DNA from: Burkholderia sp. WSM2232
GTDB taxonomy: Bacteria > Pseudomonadota > Gammaproteobacteria > Burkholderiales > Burkholderiaceae
Direction: 5' to 3'
Length of the DNA: 64,000 bases
NCBI RefSeq assembly: GCF_000472545.1
Contig: NZ_AWZV01000007.1
Span: 124,167-188,166 of the forward strand
Of the stretch, positions 26,601-36,761 are shown in pieces (the stretch's first letter is position 1; every line of letters begins with the position of its first letter). The translations under genes and the position numbers were made by a program. Below the pieces are notes generated by a model. That model was not told the DNA's origin, ran no database searches, and worked only from the letters and a program-made list of their open reading frames with translations.

Positions 26601-29369
26601 TCATTCATGCGGCGAGGCCTGTCCAGGATTGGCGGGCGTGCCCGGGCCGCCTGCGGGCTTAGGGTCCACCGGAATCTGGTCCTGCACCGGCGCGTCGCCT
26701 TTCGAAGCGCCATCGGACGAAGTCCCGTCGGCGGACGAACGGCCTGAAGGCGCTTGTGCTGCTTGCGCTGCTTGTGCTGCTTGCGCCGCTTGTTCCGCTT
26801 CTGTCCGCCGCTGCGGCTCCTGCTCGGGCGGTTCAGCCGCTTCCACGCGTGGCGCAGCGCTCTGCGGATCCCACGTCAGCAGCTTGCGCTGCGGGTTCGC
26901 GATTTCGATGCCGCGCTCGCGGAACTGGTCGAGAATGCGCCGGTTGAATTCACGCTGCACACCCCAGCGCGCGGAGTCGCGGCATTGCATCTGGCCGGCC
27001 AGCATCACCGCCGAGCCGTCCACTGCGTCGACACCCCAGAAGCTGAAGTCGGACAGAATGCCGTCCTTGAACTTGTCTTCCTCGCGCAGCGCGGCGCCGA
27101 TTTCCTTGAGCGTTTCGATTGCCAGATCCACGTCCTGGCCGAACACGATGTTCACGCGCACAGCCGCATTGCCGATGCCGCGATTCGTATTGTTCACCGT
27201 CGAGACCGAACTGAATGGCACGGTAAACAGCGAACCGTCGCTGCCGCGCAAGCGTACCGTGCGGATCGACAGATACTCGACGGTGCCGGACACGCCCGCG
27301 ACCGTCACCCAGTCGCCCACCTGCATGGCGTTTTCCATCAACAGGAAGATGCCGGTAATGAAGTCCTGCACCAGCTTTTGCGAGCCGAAACCGAGCGCCA
27401 CGCCGAAGATGCTTGCGCCGGCCAGCAGCGGTCCGATGTTCACGCCAAGCTCGCTCAGGCCGGTCAGCACGACGACGAGCGCGATGGCGCAGAAGAGGGC
27501 GGTACGCAGCATCGGCAGCAGCGTGCGCAGACGCGCGGCGCGCACCAGATCGCCGCTCGTGGTCCAGCGCTCGAGGCGCCGTTCCACCGACACGTTCACG
27601 CTTTCCCACACGAGCAGCGCGATCACCGCCGCCACGCCAATGGTGACGAGGGCCGACGCGAGCCGGTGACCGATGCTGCCGTCGCGGAACAACTCCCCAA
27701 CGTCGACGCCCCACACCGCCAGCAACGCCAGCGCGGTCGCGATGCCGATGATCCACGAGACCACCCGCCGCAGCAGCGGGTAGTAGCGGTACGCGTGCTG
27801 ATGCACGAGCGACTGGTCGGCGTCGTCGCGGCCGTTGAAGAGCCGCGCCAGGCCGCCGAAGATCACGATGGCAAGCACGCGCGCGCCCACCAGCACCGCG
27901 AGCGACATGCCGCCTAACTGCAGCAACGCGTGGTAGCCGTTCTGCACGTCGAGCGCCCAGATGAACCACAGCGCCATCACCACGAACACCGCGAGCCATG
28001 CCCACGCATCGGCGAGCGCGTTGCCGGCCAGTTCGAGCGACTTGCGCGCGGCGGCGCGCTGCCGGATCAGCTCGCCCACGGGTTTCGCGCATTGCAGGAT
28101 CAGGATGGAGAGCATCACATGGCCGGCGAGCGCGACGACCTTCATCAACGCGAGGTGCGCGGCCTCGTTCAGACCGAGCGACCTGGCAATTTCCGCGACC
28201 GCCGAACCGACGCCGATCACGGTCACAATGCGGATCACCCAGCGATGCACGAAGACGGACCATGCATCGCTCATGCGCAACAGACGCAGACGCGGCGCGG
28301 CCGGCTGCAGGAAGAAACCGCTGACGATCACGACCAGGCGGCACAGCACATAAATGTCGACGAGCGAGTCGAGTGCGCGGTCTTGCGGCGTGTTGTCGTC
28401 GGTGAAGAGCGACATGAGGGCGCTCGATGCGCCGACGAACACCGCCAGCGGCACGAGCCGCAGCACCGTGACCAGCAGCGCGCGGGGCAGGCGCTGCAGG
28501 AGCGTCCAGTGATGCGTCGCGTTCTGCTTGCCTTTCGCTTCGGCGGCCTTGCCGGTGGCGGCGGACGGCGCGGGGGTGGGAGTCACCGGCGGCTCGCCGG
28601 TGGCGGGCGTCGCTGCCGAGCTTGCTGTGGCTCTTGCCGCGGCCTGCTTTGCCGCCGCCTCGGCTTCGGCCTCGGCCCGCGCCTCGGCGACCGGCGGGGC
28701 GGGCAAGGGCGGCGCGGCATTCGGCGCGTCGGCAGGTTGGGGCACCACGTCGACCGGCAGGTCGGTGCGCGGCGCGTCCACCAGGTCGCCGTGTTCGCGG
28801 CGCGCGGCGAGAGCGCGATAGGCGCGGCGCAGCAGACGCCGCGCGAGCCATTCGAGCGCGAGCGCCGGCAGCAGCGCGGCCAGCAACGACCAGGCGACGT
28901 GCGCGAGGATCGAGCGGGCCTGCGGGCTGGTCAATTGCCAGTTCCACCACGCGCGCACCGATGCCACGTCGAGCAGCGCCGTCACCGAGTTGCGCAGCGA
29001 CGTGCCGAGATGCACGGCCCAGTGCGCGCCCTGACGCGCGAGTTGCGAGGCGAGCCCATTGGACTTGAACGCGGCGGGCACGAGCGCGGCAGCGCCGCTC
29101 GCGGCCGCGGGCGCCGAGGCCGGCGTCGCGGCGGACGCCGGGGCGCTGAGCGCGCCGGCTGCGGCGATGGCCTGCAACGTATCGGCAACCTGTGCGCGGC
29201 GCTTGGGGTCGTTGAGCACCGAAAGCGCCTGGCGCGCCTGGTCGGGAGTCAGTGTGACGGCGGTTCCCGAGGCCGCCGAGGCGGGCGTGGCCGGCGTCAC
29301 AGCGGCGAGGACGGGCGGGGCGCCGAGAATGAGCAGAGCGACGAAGCAGGCGTGTAGTAGTTTGCGCAT
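26601..29369 (-). CDS. Large MscS-family mechanosensitive channel (YbiO-like)
   Basis: Inner-membrane protein of 922 residues. A signal peptide (MRKLLHACFVALLILGAPPVLAA) precedes a long Ala/Pro-rich periplasmic region and about nine membrane segments. The C-terminal MscS core includes TGLSELGVNIGPLLAGASIFGVALGFG (pore helix), GDWVTVAGVSGTVEYLSIR (beta domain) and the cytosolic vestibule. Size and layout resemble E. coli YbiO. The C-terminal tail is low-complexity with AAQ repeats. The ATG at 29369 is preferred over the frame start at 29471 because it begins the signal peptide. It is convergent with the helicase gene, 21 bases apart. Confidence 0.92.
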   Translation of the reverse strand: MRKLLHACFVALLILGAPPVLAAVTPATPASAASGTAVTLTPDQARQALSVLNDPKRRAQVADTLQAIAAAGALSAPASAATPASAPAAASGAAALVPAAFKSNGLASQLARQGAHWAVHLGTSLRNSVTALLDVASVRAWWNWQLTSPQARSILAHVAWSLLAALLPALALEWLARRLLRRAYRALAARREHGDLVDAPRTDLPVDVVPQPADAPNAAPPLPAPPVAEARAEAEAEAAAKQAAARATASSAATPATGEPPVTPTPAPSAATGKAAEAKGKQNATHHWTLLQRLPRALLVTVLRLVPLAVFVGASSALMSLFTDDNTPQDRALDSLVDIYVLCRLVVIVSGFFLQPAAPRLRLLRMSDAWSVFVHRWVIRIVTVIGVGSAVAEIARSLGLNEAAHLALMKVVALAGHVMLSILILQCAKPVGELIRQRAAARKSLELAGNALADAWAWLAVFVVMALWFIWALDVQNGYHALLQLGGMSLAVLVGARVLAIVIFGGLARLFNGRDDADQSLVHQHAYRYYPLLRRVVSWIIGIATALALLAVWGVDVGELFRDGSIGHRLASALVTIGVAAVIALLVWESVNVSVERRLERWTTSGDLVRAARLRTLLPMLRTALFCAIALVVVLTGLSELGVNIGPLLAGASIFGVALGFGSQKLVQDFITGIFLLMENAMQVGDWVTVAGVSGTVEYLSIRTVRLRGSDGSLFTVPFSSVSTVNNTNRGIGNAAVRVNIVFGQDVDLAIETLKEIGAALREEDKFKDGILSDFSFWGVDAVDGSAVMLAGQMQCRDSARWGVQREFNRRILDQFRERGIEIANPQRKLLTWDPQSAAPRVEAAEPPEQEPQRRTEAEQAAQAAQAAQAAQAPSGRSSADGTSSDGASKGDAPVQDQIPVDPKPAGGPGTPANPGQASPHE
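26754..26792 (-). repeat. 9-bp in-frame repeats encoding AAQ
   Basis: Five Gln codons spaced every nine bases encode EQAAQAAQAAQAAQAP in the cytosolic tail of the MscS protein. Confidence 0.85.
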
Positions 29370-29926
29370 AAGGTATAAGACGGGCTGCGGGGTGCGACGG
29401 CATCGCAGGATGCAGGGGCCGGTCTGGCGATTTTCGGCTGGGCCTTGACCGACACGGCACGGGCGGCACAAGTTCCTGAGTCGTCAAGCTTGAGCCCTGC
29501 GGCGGGCCCTGCCGGGTAACGAATGCCCGCTCGCGAAAGGCGCGCGGCGCTGGCCAGAGGCGGTAGCAAGTTGCTTGCCTGTGCGTCGCGGGAACGGTGA
29601 GGCGGCAGGCGAGCCGGTGGGCGTCGGCCGCTATAAGGTGGGCCCGCGCGGAAAGATGTCGACTGGAAGTTGCGCTTGATGAGGCGAACGCGCGTGGGTG
29701 GTCGGGGACGGCCGGCTCGACATGAACGGGTCCAAATGAGCTTTTTCCGGTAACGGGCACACGCCGGCTCTGGGCGCCCGCCGCGCCGCTTGTCGAACTG
29801 CAACCGCGCACTCAGCCGCATCTCGGCGCGCTGCATGCAACGGCGCATGCCACTGCCACGCCGCTTTGCCGAACCGAAACCGCGCCGCAAACCGCAACGC
29901 GCCCCGCCCGCTGCGCTATGCGAACC
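29370..29926. other. Intergenic region, no gene seen
   Basis: Separates the VpsR-like gene from the MscS gene, both on the minus strand. Frames across it are GC-shadow frames without ribosome binding sites. It should contain the MscS promoter, which I cannot place. Confidence 0.55.
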
Positions 29927-31447
<1,521 letters not shown>

Positions 31448-32774
31448 GGCCGCACGGCCTCCGGATTAAGCGAGCCGGCCAGCCTGTGTGCGAGGTCCGG
31501 CGAAGCCCAATGCCAGCGGCGCACTCTCGTTTGTGAGTGCGGCCAATGGCCGGTTCAACAGTCGACGTTCTAGCCGGGCGGGAAAAGTACGGCGCGAGCC
31601 GGGAGGTGCCGCATGTTTGCGACAGGCGGCAGCATGGTCTATGTTGCAACCGCCGGAGTGTTCATCCCCGAATCACTTATACCGCTTCCTGGCCAGCACG
31701 CTGTTTTTTATCGCGCTCTGTCCGGCGCGTGACTTAAACATAAGCGAAAGCGCTTTGGAATGCTATACAAACAAATCAGTAGCGGAAAAGTTTGTTGATT
31801 GACTCGCGATTATTCAGTAGTTGCCTGATATGGCGGACATTGCGCGGCTAATCGCATGCCGTTTCACTTGCGCTGCGTCAAGCCCTGTTGTGAGCGTTGC
31901 AGTACGCAGCGCGTGCACGCGTCGCGAATTGCCATGTTTCAGTCCTGCAACAAAATCGACTTCATGCGTTTGCGGCCTATTCGCACCGTTTCAATGCACG
32001 GCGATGGCGCGATATTGACCGGCGCATTCCCGCAAAGCGCGAAGGCAGGCGGCGCCGCAGGATGGAGCGCTTATATGATGCGCGAATTCCATGCGTTCGA
32101 TTTGCGTGTCGCGCACCTTTGCGAGGCCGCAGCGCGTCTCGTATACGAATCACTCGGCGTCATCTCATGCTGTGGTGAGGCGAGCCGCTGCCGCGCAAAG
32201 TGCAAGACGCCTTGTGCAGCAGCACCTGCGTGCACATGGCATAGCCATTGCAATAAGCGAGTCACAGCGAATGTGTTGCTGCCCGTCAGCCAAGGAATAC
32301 GAGGCCGAAGCGAGGGGAAAGCCGGAACGACCGGCAGCAACAGAACGACTTCGTGGACGCGGCCGGGGAACGCCAATGCGTCATACGAGGCTGCGGCGGG
32401 GCCATGACAGACGGACGTCCAACAACAAGGGCCGAACAACCGATGCGAAGCGGTGGTTCGTGAACCGACGACGCCAAGCTCTGACCTCGCCGGTTTTTTT
32501 TCGTCTGTGAAGGTGCTGGACATATAACGACAGGTACCTCGCGCGGCAACGTTTGCGCGAGCGACGTGCATACAAGGGAAAGGGGCAGCGTACGGTCTTG
32601 GCCAACCGGCGCGACGAAGCGGGGAGAAGGTCAGAGAGCCTCCATAGAGAGGCGGAGTTGCGAGTGGACCGGGCGCCGTGTTCGCGCATTCGCGTGAGCA
32701 CGGCGGACCTGGAACGCTGCAACGAAGCCATGAGCAGATGAGCGTATCAGCGTGTCATTCGTACGGGGGATGTC
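31448..32774. other. Gene-poor region, no supported protein gene
   Basis: 1.3 kb with a lower-GC segment (about 31660-31850). Frames on both strands are short, have atypical composition (Cys/Arg/His-rich) and lack ribosome binding sites. It may hold regulatory DNA or a small RNA; a terminator-like hairpin lies at 32463-32498. Confidence 0.6.
32463..32498 (+). terminator. Terminator-like hairpin without an upstream gene
   Basis: AACCGACG pairs with CGCCGGTT (one mismatch) across a 17-base loop and runs into eight T. It points rightward and no protein gene lies upstream on that strand for about 5.9 kb. Confidence 0.45.
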
Positions 32775-33083
32775 ATGAAAACACAAATTTCCAGGCCGGC
32801 CTGCGCGCCGCGCCACGATCAATCAGCTACATCAGTCACTTTGTCCGCGGCCAGTGCCGCGCGCCTGCGTTATCGGGCCCATCTCGGCGCGAAGCGCGCG
32901 TTGTTCGCCGCGCCGCCCGTCGATCTGACGACACTCGTGATTGCCGAGGCCATCAAGCGCCGCGCACAGGCGGAGCTTCAGCGCCCGGCATTGCGGGACG
33001 CATACGAGCTGCCTGTTTCGCATGAAAGGACCGACGCTCGCGATGCGAGCGTTCGTCCGCCCAAATCCGGCGACGCCGACTGA
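32775..33083 (+). CDS. Small hypothetical protein
   Basis: Open frame of 102 residues. The N-terminal half is Ala/Ser-rich and the middle could form a helix (LTTLVIAEAIKRRAQAELQRPALRDAYEL). A GGGGGA run lies about six bases before the ATG. There is no recognised domain, signal peptide or membrane segment. The ribosome binding site and helix-like middle make a real gene plausible; otherwise it belongs to the surrounding gene-poor stretch. Confidence 0.4.
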   Translation: MKTQISRPACAPRHDQSATSVTLSAASAARLRYRAHLGAKRALFAAPPVDLTTLVIAEAIKRRAQAELQRPALRDAYELPVSHERTDARDASVRPPKSGDAD

Positions 33084-33229
33084 ACACTGTCGCCCGACAG
33101 CGGGCAGGCCGCTCTCCAACGTGCGCGGGCCGCGAATGACCGGGCCCGGCAGTTGCCTGCCGCGCGCGGCATGCTCGTGGCATCATGTAAAGCCAGTCAC
33201 TGTCAGCGAGCCGAGCGCGGAGTTTCTTC

Positions 33230-34678
33230 ATGATCAACGAGTCCAGCGATCCTGGCGGCGTGCGCGCGTTCCTTTCGAATCCCATCCTCAACACGGATTC
33301 GTACAAGGCGTCGCATTATCTGCAGTACCCGCCAGAAGCGTCGGCGATGTTTTCTTACATCGAATCGCGCGGCGGGCGCTACGACCGCACGCTCTTTTTC
33401 GGCTTGCAGATGCTCATCAAGGAGTATTTGTGCCGCCCCATTACGGCGTCGATGATCGACGAGGCCAGGGCGTTTTTCATCGCGCATGGCGAACCGTTCA
33501 ACGAAGCGGGCTGGCGTCATATCGTGGCGCATTACGGCGGTTATCTGCCGGTGCGCATTCGTGCGGTGCCCGAAGGTTCCGTGGTGCCCACGCATAACGT
33601 GCTGGTTACCGTGGAATGCGACGATCCGCAGGTGTTCTGGCTCGCTTCATATCTGGAGACGATGCTGCTGCGCGTGTGGTATCCGGTCACGGTTGCTACG
33701 CAAAGCTGGCATCTGCGCCAGACGATTCGCGCGTATCTGCTCAAGACCAGCGACGATCTCACGCAACTGCCGTTCAAGTTGCACGACTTCGGTGCGCGCG
33801 GCGTGTCGAGCGCCGAATCGGCGGCGATCGGCGGCGCCGCGCATCTGGTGAGCTTCATGGGATCGGACACGGTGCTCGGCGTGGTGGCTGCCAATCACTA
33901 CTACAACGAAAGCATGGCCGCGTTCTCCGTGCCCGCCGCCGAACACAGCACGATCACGTCATGGGGCCGGGAGCGCGAGACCGACGCATATCGCAACATG
34001 ATCGCGAAATTTGCGAAGCCGGGCGCAATCGTCTCCGTGGTGTCGGACTCGTACGACCTGTTCGCTGCGCTAAAGGTATGGGGCACTGAGCTCAGACAGG
34101 CGGTGCTCGATTCCGGCGGCATGCTGGTGATTCGCCCCGATTCGGGCGATCCGCGGAGCATCGTGTTGCAGACCTTGCATGCGCTTGAGGCGTCGTTCGG
34201 ATCCAGCGTAAACAGCAAGGGCTGGCGCGTGCTGCACAATGTGCGTGTGATTCAGGGCGACGGCGTGAACGCGGACTCGCTGCAAGCCATTCTCGCCGCA
34301 ATGGAACATGCGGGTTTCGCCGCGGACAACATCGTGTTCGGAATGGGCGGGGCGCTGTTGCAACAGATCAATCGCGACACACAGCGCTTTGCGATGAAAT
34401 GTTCGGCGATCCGCCTCGGCGACAGGTGGCATGACGTTTCAAAAGACCCGGTGACCGACGCCACCAAGCGCTCGATGAAAGGCCGGCTCACGCTGCTCGT
34501 GAATCGCCGTACGGGCGAGTACCGCACGGCCACGCTGCCGCTCGCGCCACATGAACATACCGGCGATGCAGATGCCGAGTGGCAGGACGCGATGGTAACG
34601 GTATTCGATTCCGGCAGACTGCTGGTCGACGTTTCGCTCGCCGGGATCCGCGCTCGGGCTCACGCGCATGAGGGCTAG
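33230..34678 (+). CDS. nadV: Nicotinamide phosphoribosyltransferase (NadV/NAMPT type)
   Basis: Cytosolic enzyme of 482 residues that joins nicotinamide and PRPP to form NMN, the one-step NAD salvage route. It is the NAMPT type rather than the PncB type: LNTDSYKASHY at the N-terminus, FYIESRGG-like MFSYIESRGGRYD, DFGARGVSS, and AEHSTITSWG with the phospho-accepting His239. MGGALLQQINRDTQ and FAMKCSAI near the end are also NAMPT hallmarks. No NMN adenylyltransferase or ADP-ribose enzyme is adjacent, so the other steps must be encoded elsewhere. Confidence 0.95.
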   Translation: MINESSDPGGVRAFLSNPILNTDSYKASHYLQYPPEASAMFSYIESRGGRYDRTLFFGLQMLIKEYLCRPITASMIDEARAFFIAHGEPFNEAGWRHIVAHYGGYLPVRIRAVPEGSVVPTHNVLVTVECDDPQVFWLASYLETMLLRVWYPVTVATQSWHLRQTIRAYLLKTSDDLTQLPFKLHDFGARGVSSAESAAIGGAAHLVSFMGSDTVLGVVAANHYYNESMAAFSVPAAEHSTITSWGRERETDAYRNMIAKFAKPGAIVSVVSDSYDLFAALKVWGTELRQAVLDSGGMLVIRPDSGDPRSIVLQTLHALEASFGSSVNSKGWRVLHNVRVIQGDGVNADSLQAILAAMEHAGFAADNIVFGMGGALLQQINRDTQRFAMKCSAIRLGDRWHDVSKDPVTDATKRSMKGRLTLLVNRRTGEYRTATLPLAPHEHTGDADAEWQDAMVTVFDSGRLLVDVSLAGIRARAHAHEG

Positions 34679-34793
34679 CCGCCGCCGCTTCAGGGGCGTG
34701 TGCGCTGATTCGATACAATCCGCCTTCCCACGCGCCCGAAGTCGCGGACTTCCTCAGCGGCTTGAATGCCGGCAACCCCAGCTACCAGAACAA

Positions 34794-35273
34794 ATGAGAC
34801 ATCCGAATATCGAACTGATCGAGCGCTTCTATACGGCGTTCCAGCGGCGCGACGCCGACACCATGATCGCCTGCTATGCCGATGACGTCGTGTTCAGCGA
34901 TCCGGCATTCGGCGAGCTGCGCGGCGACGAAGTGCGCGACATGTGGCGCATGCTCGTCACGCGCGCGCAGGATTTCTCGCTGACCTTCGACAGCGTGGAA
35001 GCCGACGAGCACACCGGCCGCGCGCACTGGACAGCGGGCTACGTATTCGGTCAGACCGGCCGCCCGGTGGTGAATCAGATCGACGCGCGCTTTGCCTTTC
35101 GCGACGGACTGATCGTCGAGCATCGCGACAGTTTTGATTTATGGGCGTGGATGCGTCAGGCACTCGGCGCACGGGGCGCGCTGCTCGGGTGGTCGCCGCT
35201 CGTGCAGCGCTCGATCCGTGCGCGGGCGCGCAAAGGGCTCGCCATTTATCGGCGCCAGGACCATCAGGCGTGA
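34794..35273 (+). CDS. NTF2-like/SnoaL fold protein
   Basis: Cytosolic protein of 159 residues with a SnoaL-type NTF2 fold at about residues 5-125 (IELIERFYTAFQRRDADTMIACYADDVVFSDPAF, split here by family as helix then strand). Such proteins are isomerases, hydrolases or small-molecule binding proteins, and the activity cannot be assigned. A basic C-terminal tail is extra. The ATG at 34794 gives the family start; the longer frame from 34668 does not. Confidence 0.85.
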   Translation: MRHPNIELIERFYTAFQRRDADTMIACYADDVVFSDPAFGELRGDEVRDMWRMLVTRAQDFSLTFDSVEADEHTGRAHWTAGYVFGQTGRPVVNQIDARFAFRDGLIVEHRDSFDLWAWMRQALGARGALLGWSPLVQRSIRARARKGLAIYRRQDHQA

Positions 35274-35328
35274 ACGGAGGGCGTCTGCCGATGCATTATG
35301 CTTGTTCTATCCAACAGCGGGGAAAGGT

Positions 35329-36231
35329 ATGCCGGTAGTGGACGCCGCATGGCAGGAATGGCTGCGCGCCAACGCGGCACGCGGCTGCACGATGGAGTCG
35401 ATGATCGAGGCCATGGTGCAGGCCGGTTTTGCCTCCGACGCGGCTGAAGAAGCGGTGCGCGGCGCGTTCGGCGTGACTGCGTTGCACGCATTGCCGTTGC
35501 CGGCGTCTGCGGGTGGCGTTGAAGCCGCCTTGCCGCACGAGGCGCAAGGCTCACAGAAGGCGCGTGCGGCATACGAGTACGACGCAGGCCCCGTCGCGCG
35601 CGGCAATACGATTCGCGCCTTCGACCGCGACGTGCAGGTGTTGATGCGCTGTGAACGGCCGCAGGTCATCGTGTTCGGCAACGTGCTTTCGCCGGACGAG
35701 TGCGCCGAAATGATCGAGCGTTCGCGGCATCGGCTGAAACGCTCGACCATCGTCGATCCGGCTACCGGCCGCGAAGACGTAATCCGCAATCGCACCAGCG
35801 AAGGCATCTGGTATCAGCGCGGAGAAGACGCGTTGATCGAGCGGCTCGACCAGCGGATCGCAAGCCTGATGAACTGGCCGCTGGAGAATGGCGAAGGTTT
35901 GCAGATTCTTCATTACGGGCCGAGCGGCGAATACCGGCCGCATTTCGATTATTTCCCGCCCGACCAGCCCGGCAGCGCGGTGCACACCGCTCGCGGCGGA
36001 CAACGCGTGGCGACGCTCGTCGTCTATCTGAACGACGTGCGTGACGGCGGCGAAACCATCTTTCCTGAAGCAGGCTTGTCCGTGGCGGCGCAGCAGGGCG
36101 GCGCCGTGTACTTCCGCTACATGAACGGCCGGCGTCAACTCGATCCGCTGACCTTGCACGGCGGCGCGCCGGTGCTATCCGGCGACAAGTGGATCATGAC
36201 GAAGTGGATGCGCGAGCGCCCGTACGTCTGA
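35329..36231 (+). CDS. 2OG-Fe(II) dioxygenase, prolyl 4-hydroxylase-like
   Basis: Enzyme of 300 residues. The first 50 residues are a small helical leader, and the P4Hc catalytic domain spans about residues 105-298. Iron ligands are His205 and Asp207 (HFDYF) and His277 (LHGGAPV); Lys287 in GDKWIMTKW should bind the 2-oxoglutarate C5 carboxylate. NRTSEGIW is another family motif. Bacterial members hydroxylate proline in proteins such as EF-Tu, or are of unknown substrate. GGGGAAAGG lies before the ATG at 35329. It is convergent with the GNAT gene. Confidence 0.92.
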   Translation: MPVVDAAWQEWLRANAARGCTMESMIEAMVQAGFASDAAEEAVRGAFGVTALHALPLPASAGGVEAALPHEAQGSQKARAAYEYDAGPVARGNTIRAFDRDVQVLMRCERPQVIVFGNVLSPDECAEMIERSRHRLKRSTIVDPATGREDVIRNRTSEGIWYQRGEDALIERLDQRIASLMNWPLENGEGLQILHYGPSGEYRPHFDYFPPDQPGSAVHTARGGQRVATLVVYLNDVRDGGETIFPEAGLSVAAQQGGAVYFRYMNGRRQLDPLTLHGGAPVLSGDKWIMTKWMRERPYV

Positions 36232-36294
36232 ACGACGCTGCAGCGCGCATGAGGCCCGGCCTTGGCGCGGGTTGTCGTGGCCGCGCCGGCTCTG

Positions 36295-36732
36295 TCAGGC
36301 GCCGGTGTAGACGTCCGGGTTGTGCACTTCCATGAAAAGCGCGGGGTCCGACAAAGCCTTGAAGCCATGCGGCCGATAGACGTGATGCGCGTCCGTTGTC
36401 GCCAGCATGATTCTTCTGAGACCTTGCAGCGACTCGCTCGCCAACAATTGCGCAAGCAGCGCGCTCGCATAACCTTTACCGCGATGCTCCGGCAGCACGA
36501 AGACATCGCATAGATAGGCAAAGGTCGCACGGTCCGTAACGACGCGCGCGAACGCCACCTGCCTGCCGCCGACGTAGCCGCCAAAACATAGCGACCCCGC
36601 AATCGCGCGTTCCAGCGTTTCGCGCGGCATGCCCTTCGCCCACGGCGTTTGCTGCGAGAGGAACGCGTGCACCATGTCGAGGTCGAGCTCGCTGTTGTCG
36701 CTTGAGATTTTCAGCTCATTGGACGTCGTCAC
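36295..36732 (-). CDS. GNAT family N-acetyltransferase
   Basis: Acetyl-CoA-dependent acetyltransferase of 145 residues. The acetyl-CoA loop is VLPEHRGKGYASALL at about residues 81-95, and TDAHHVYRPHGFKAL is typical of the C-terminal half. The substrate is unknown. It starts at GTG 36732 with AGGAGA about six bases upstream; the long frame through to 38265 runs antisense-frame through the exporter gene and is not used. It lies 29 bases downstream of the DHA2 exporter on the same strand, so they are probably cotranscribed. Confidence 0.9.
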   Translation of the reverse strand: MTTSNELKISSDNSELDLDMVHAFLSQQTPWAKGMPRETLERAIAGSLCFGGYVGGRQVAFARVVTDRATFAYLCDVFVLPEHRGKGYASALLAQLLASESLQGLRRIMLATTDAHHVYRPHGFKALSDPALFMEVHNPDVYTGA

Positions 36733-36761
36733 GTTGTCTCCTGACTCTCTCCTGATGTGGC

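Noticed and set aside
27930..29357. 475-residue plus-strand frame antisense to the MscS gene
   Set aside because: No start signal or motif, and it is a mirror of the coding bias of the channel gene.
26950..29811. 953-residue minus-strand frame overlapping the MscS gene
   Set aside because: It is Arg/Ala-rich in a different frame of the same strand as the MscS channel, which has conserved helices and pore motif.
31698..31716. Possible plus-strand sigma-54 promoter (TGGCCAGCACGCTGT)
   Set aside because: The -24 GG is present but the -12 GC is GT, and no gene follows at a sensible distance.
31856..32407. 183-residue frame in the gene-poor region
   Set aside because: Cys/Arg/His-rich, no ribosome binding site, no domain, and equal-quality frames exist on the other strand.
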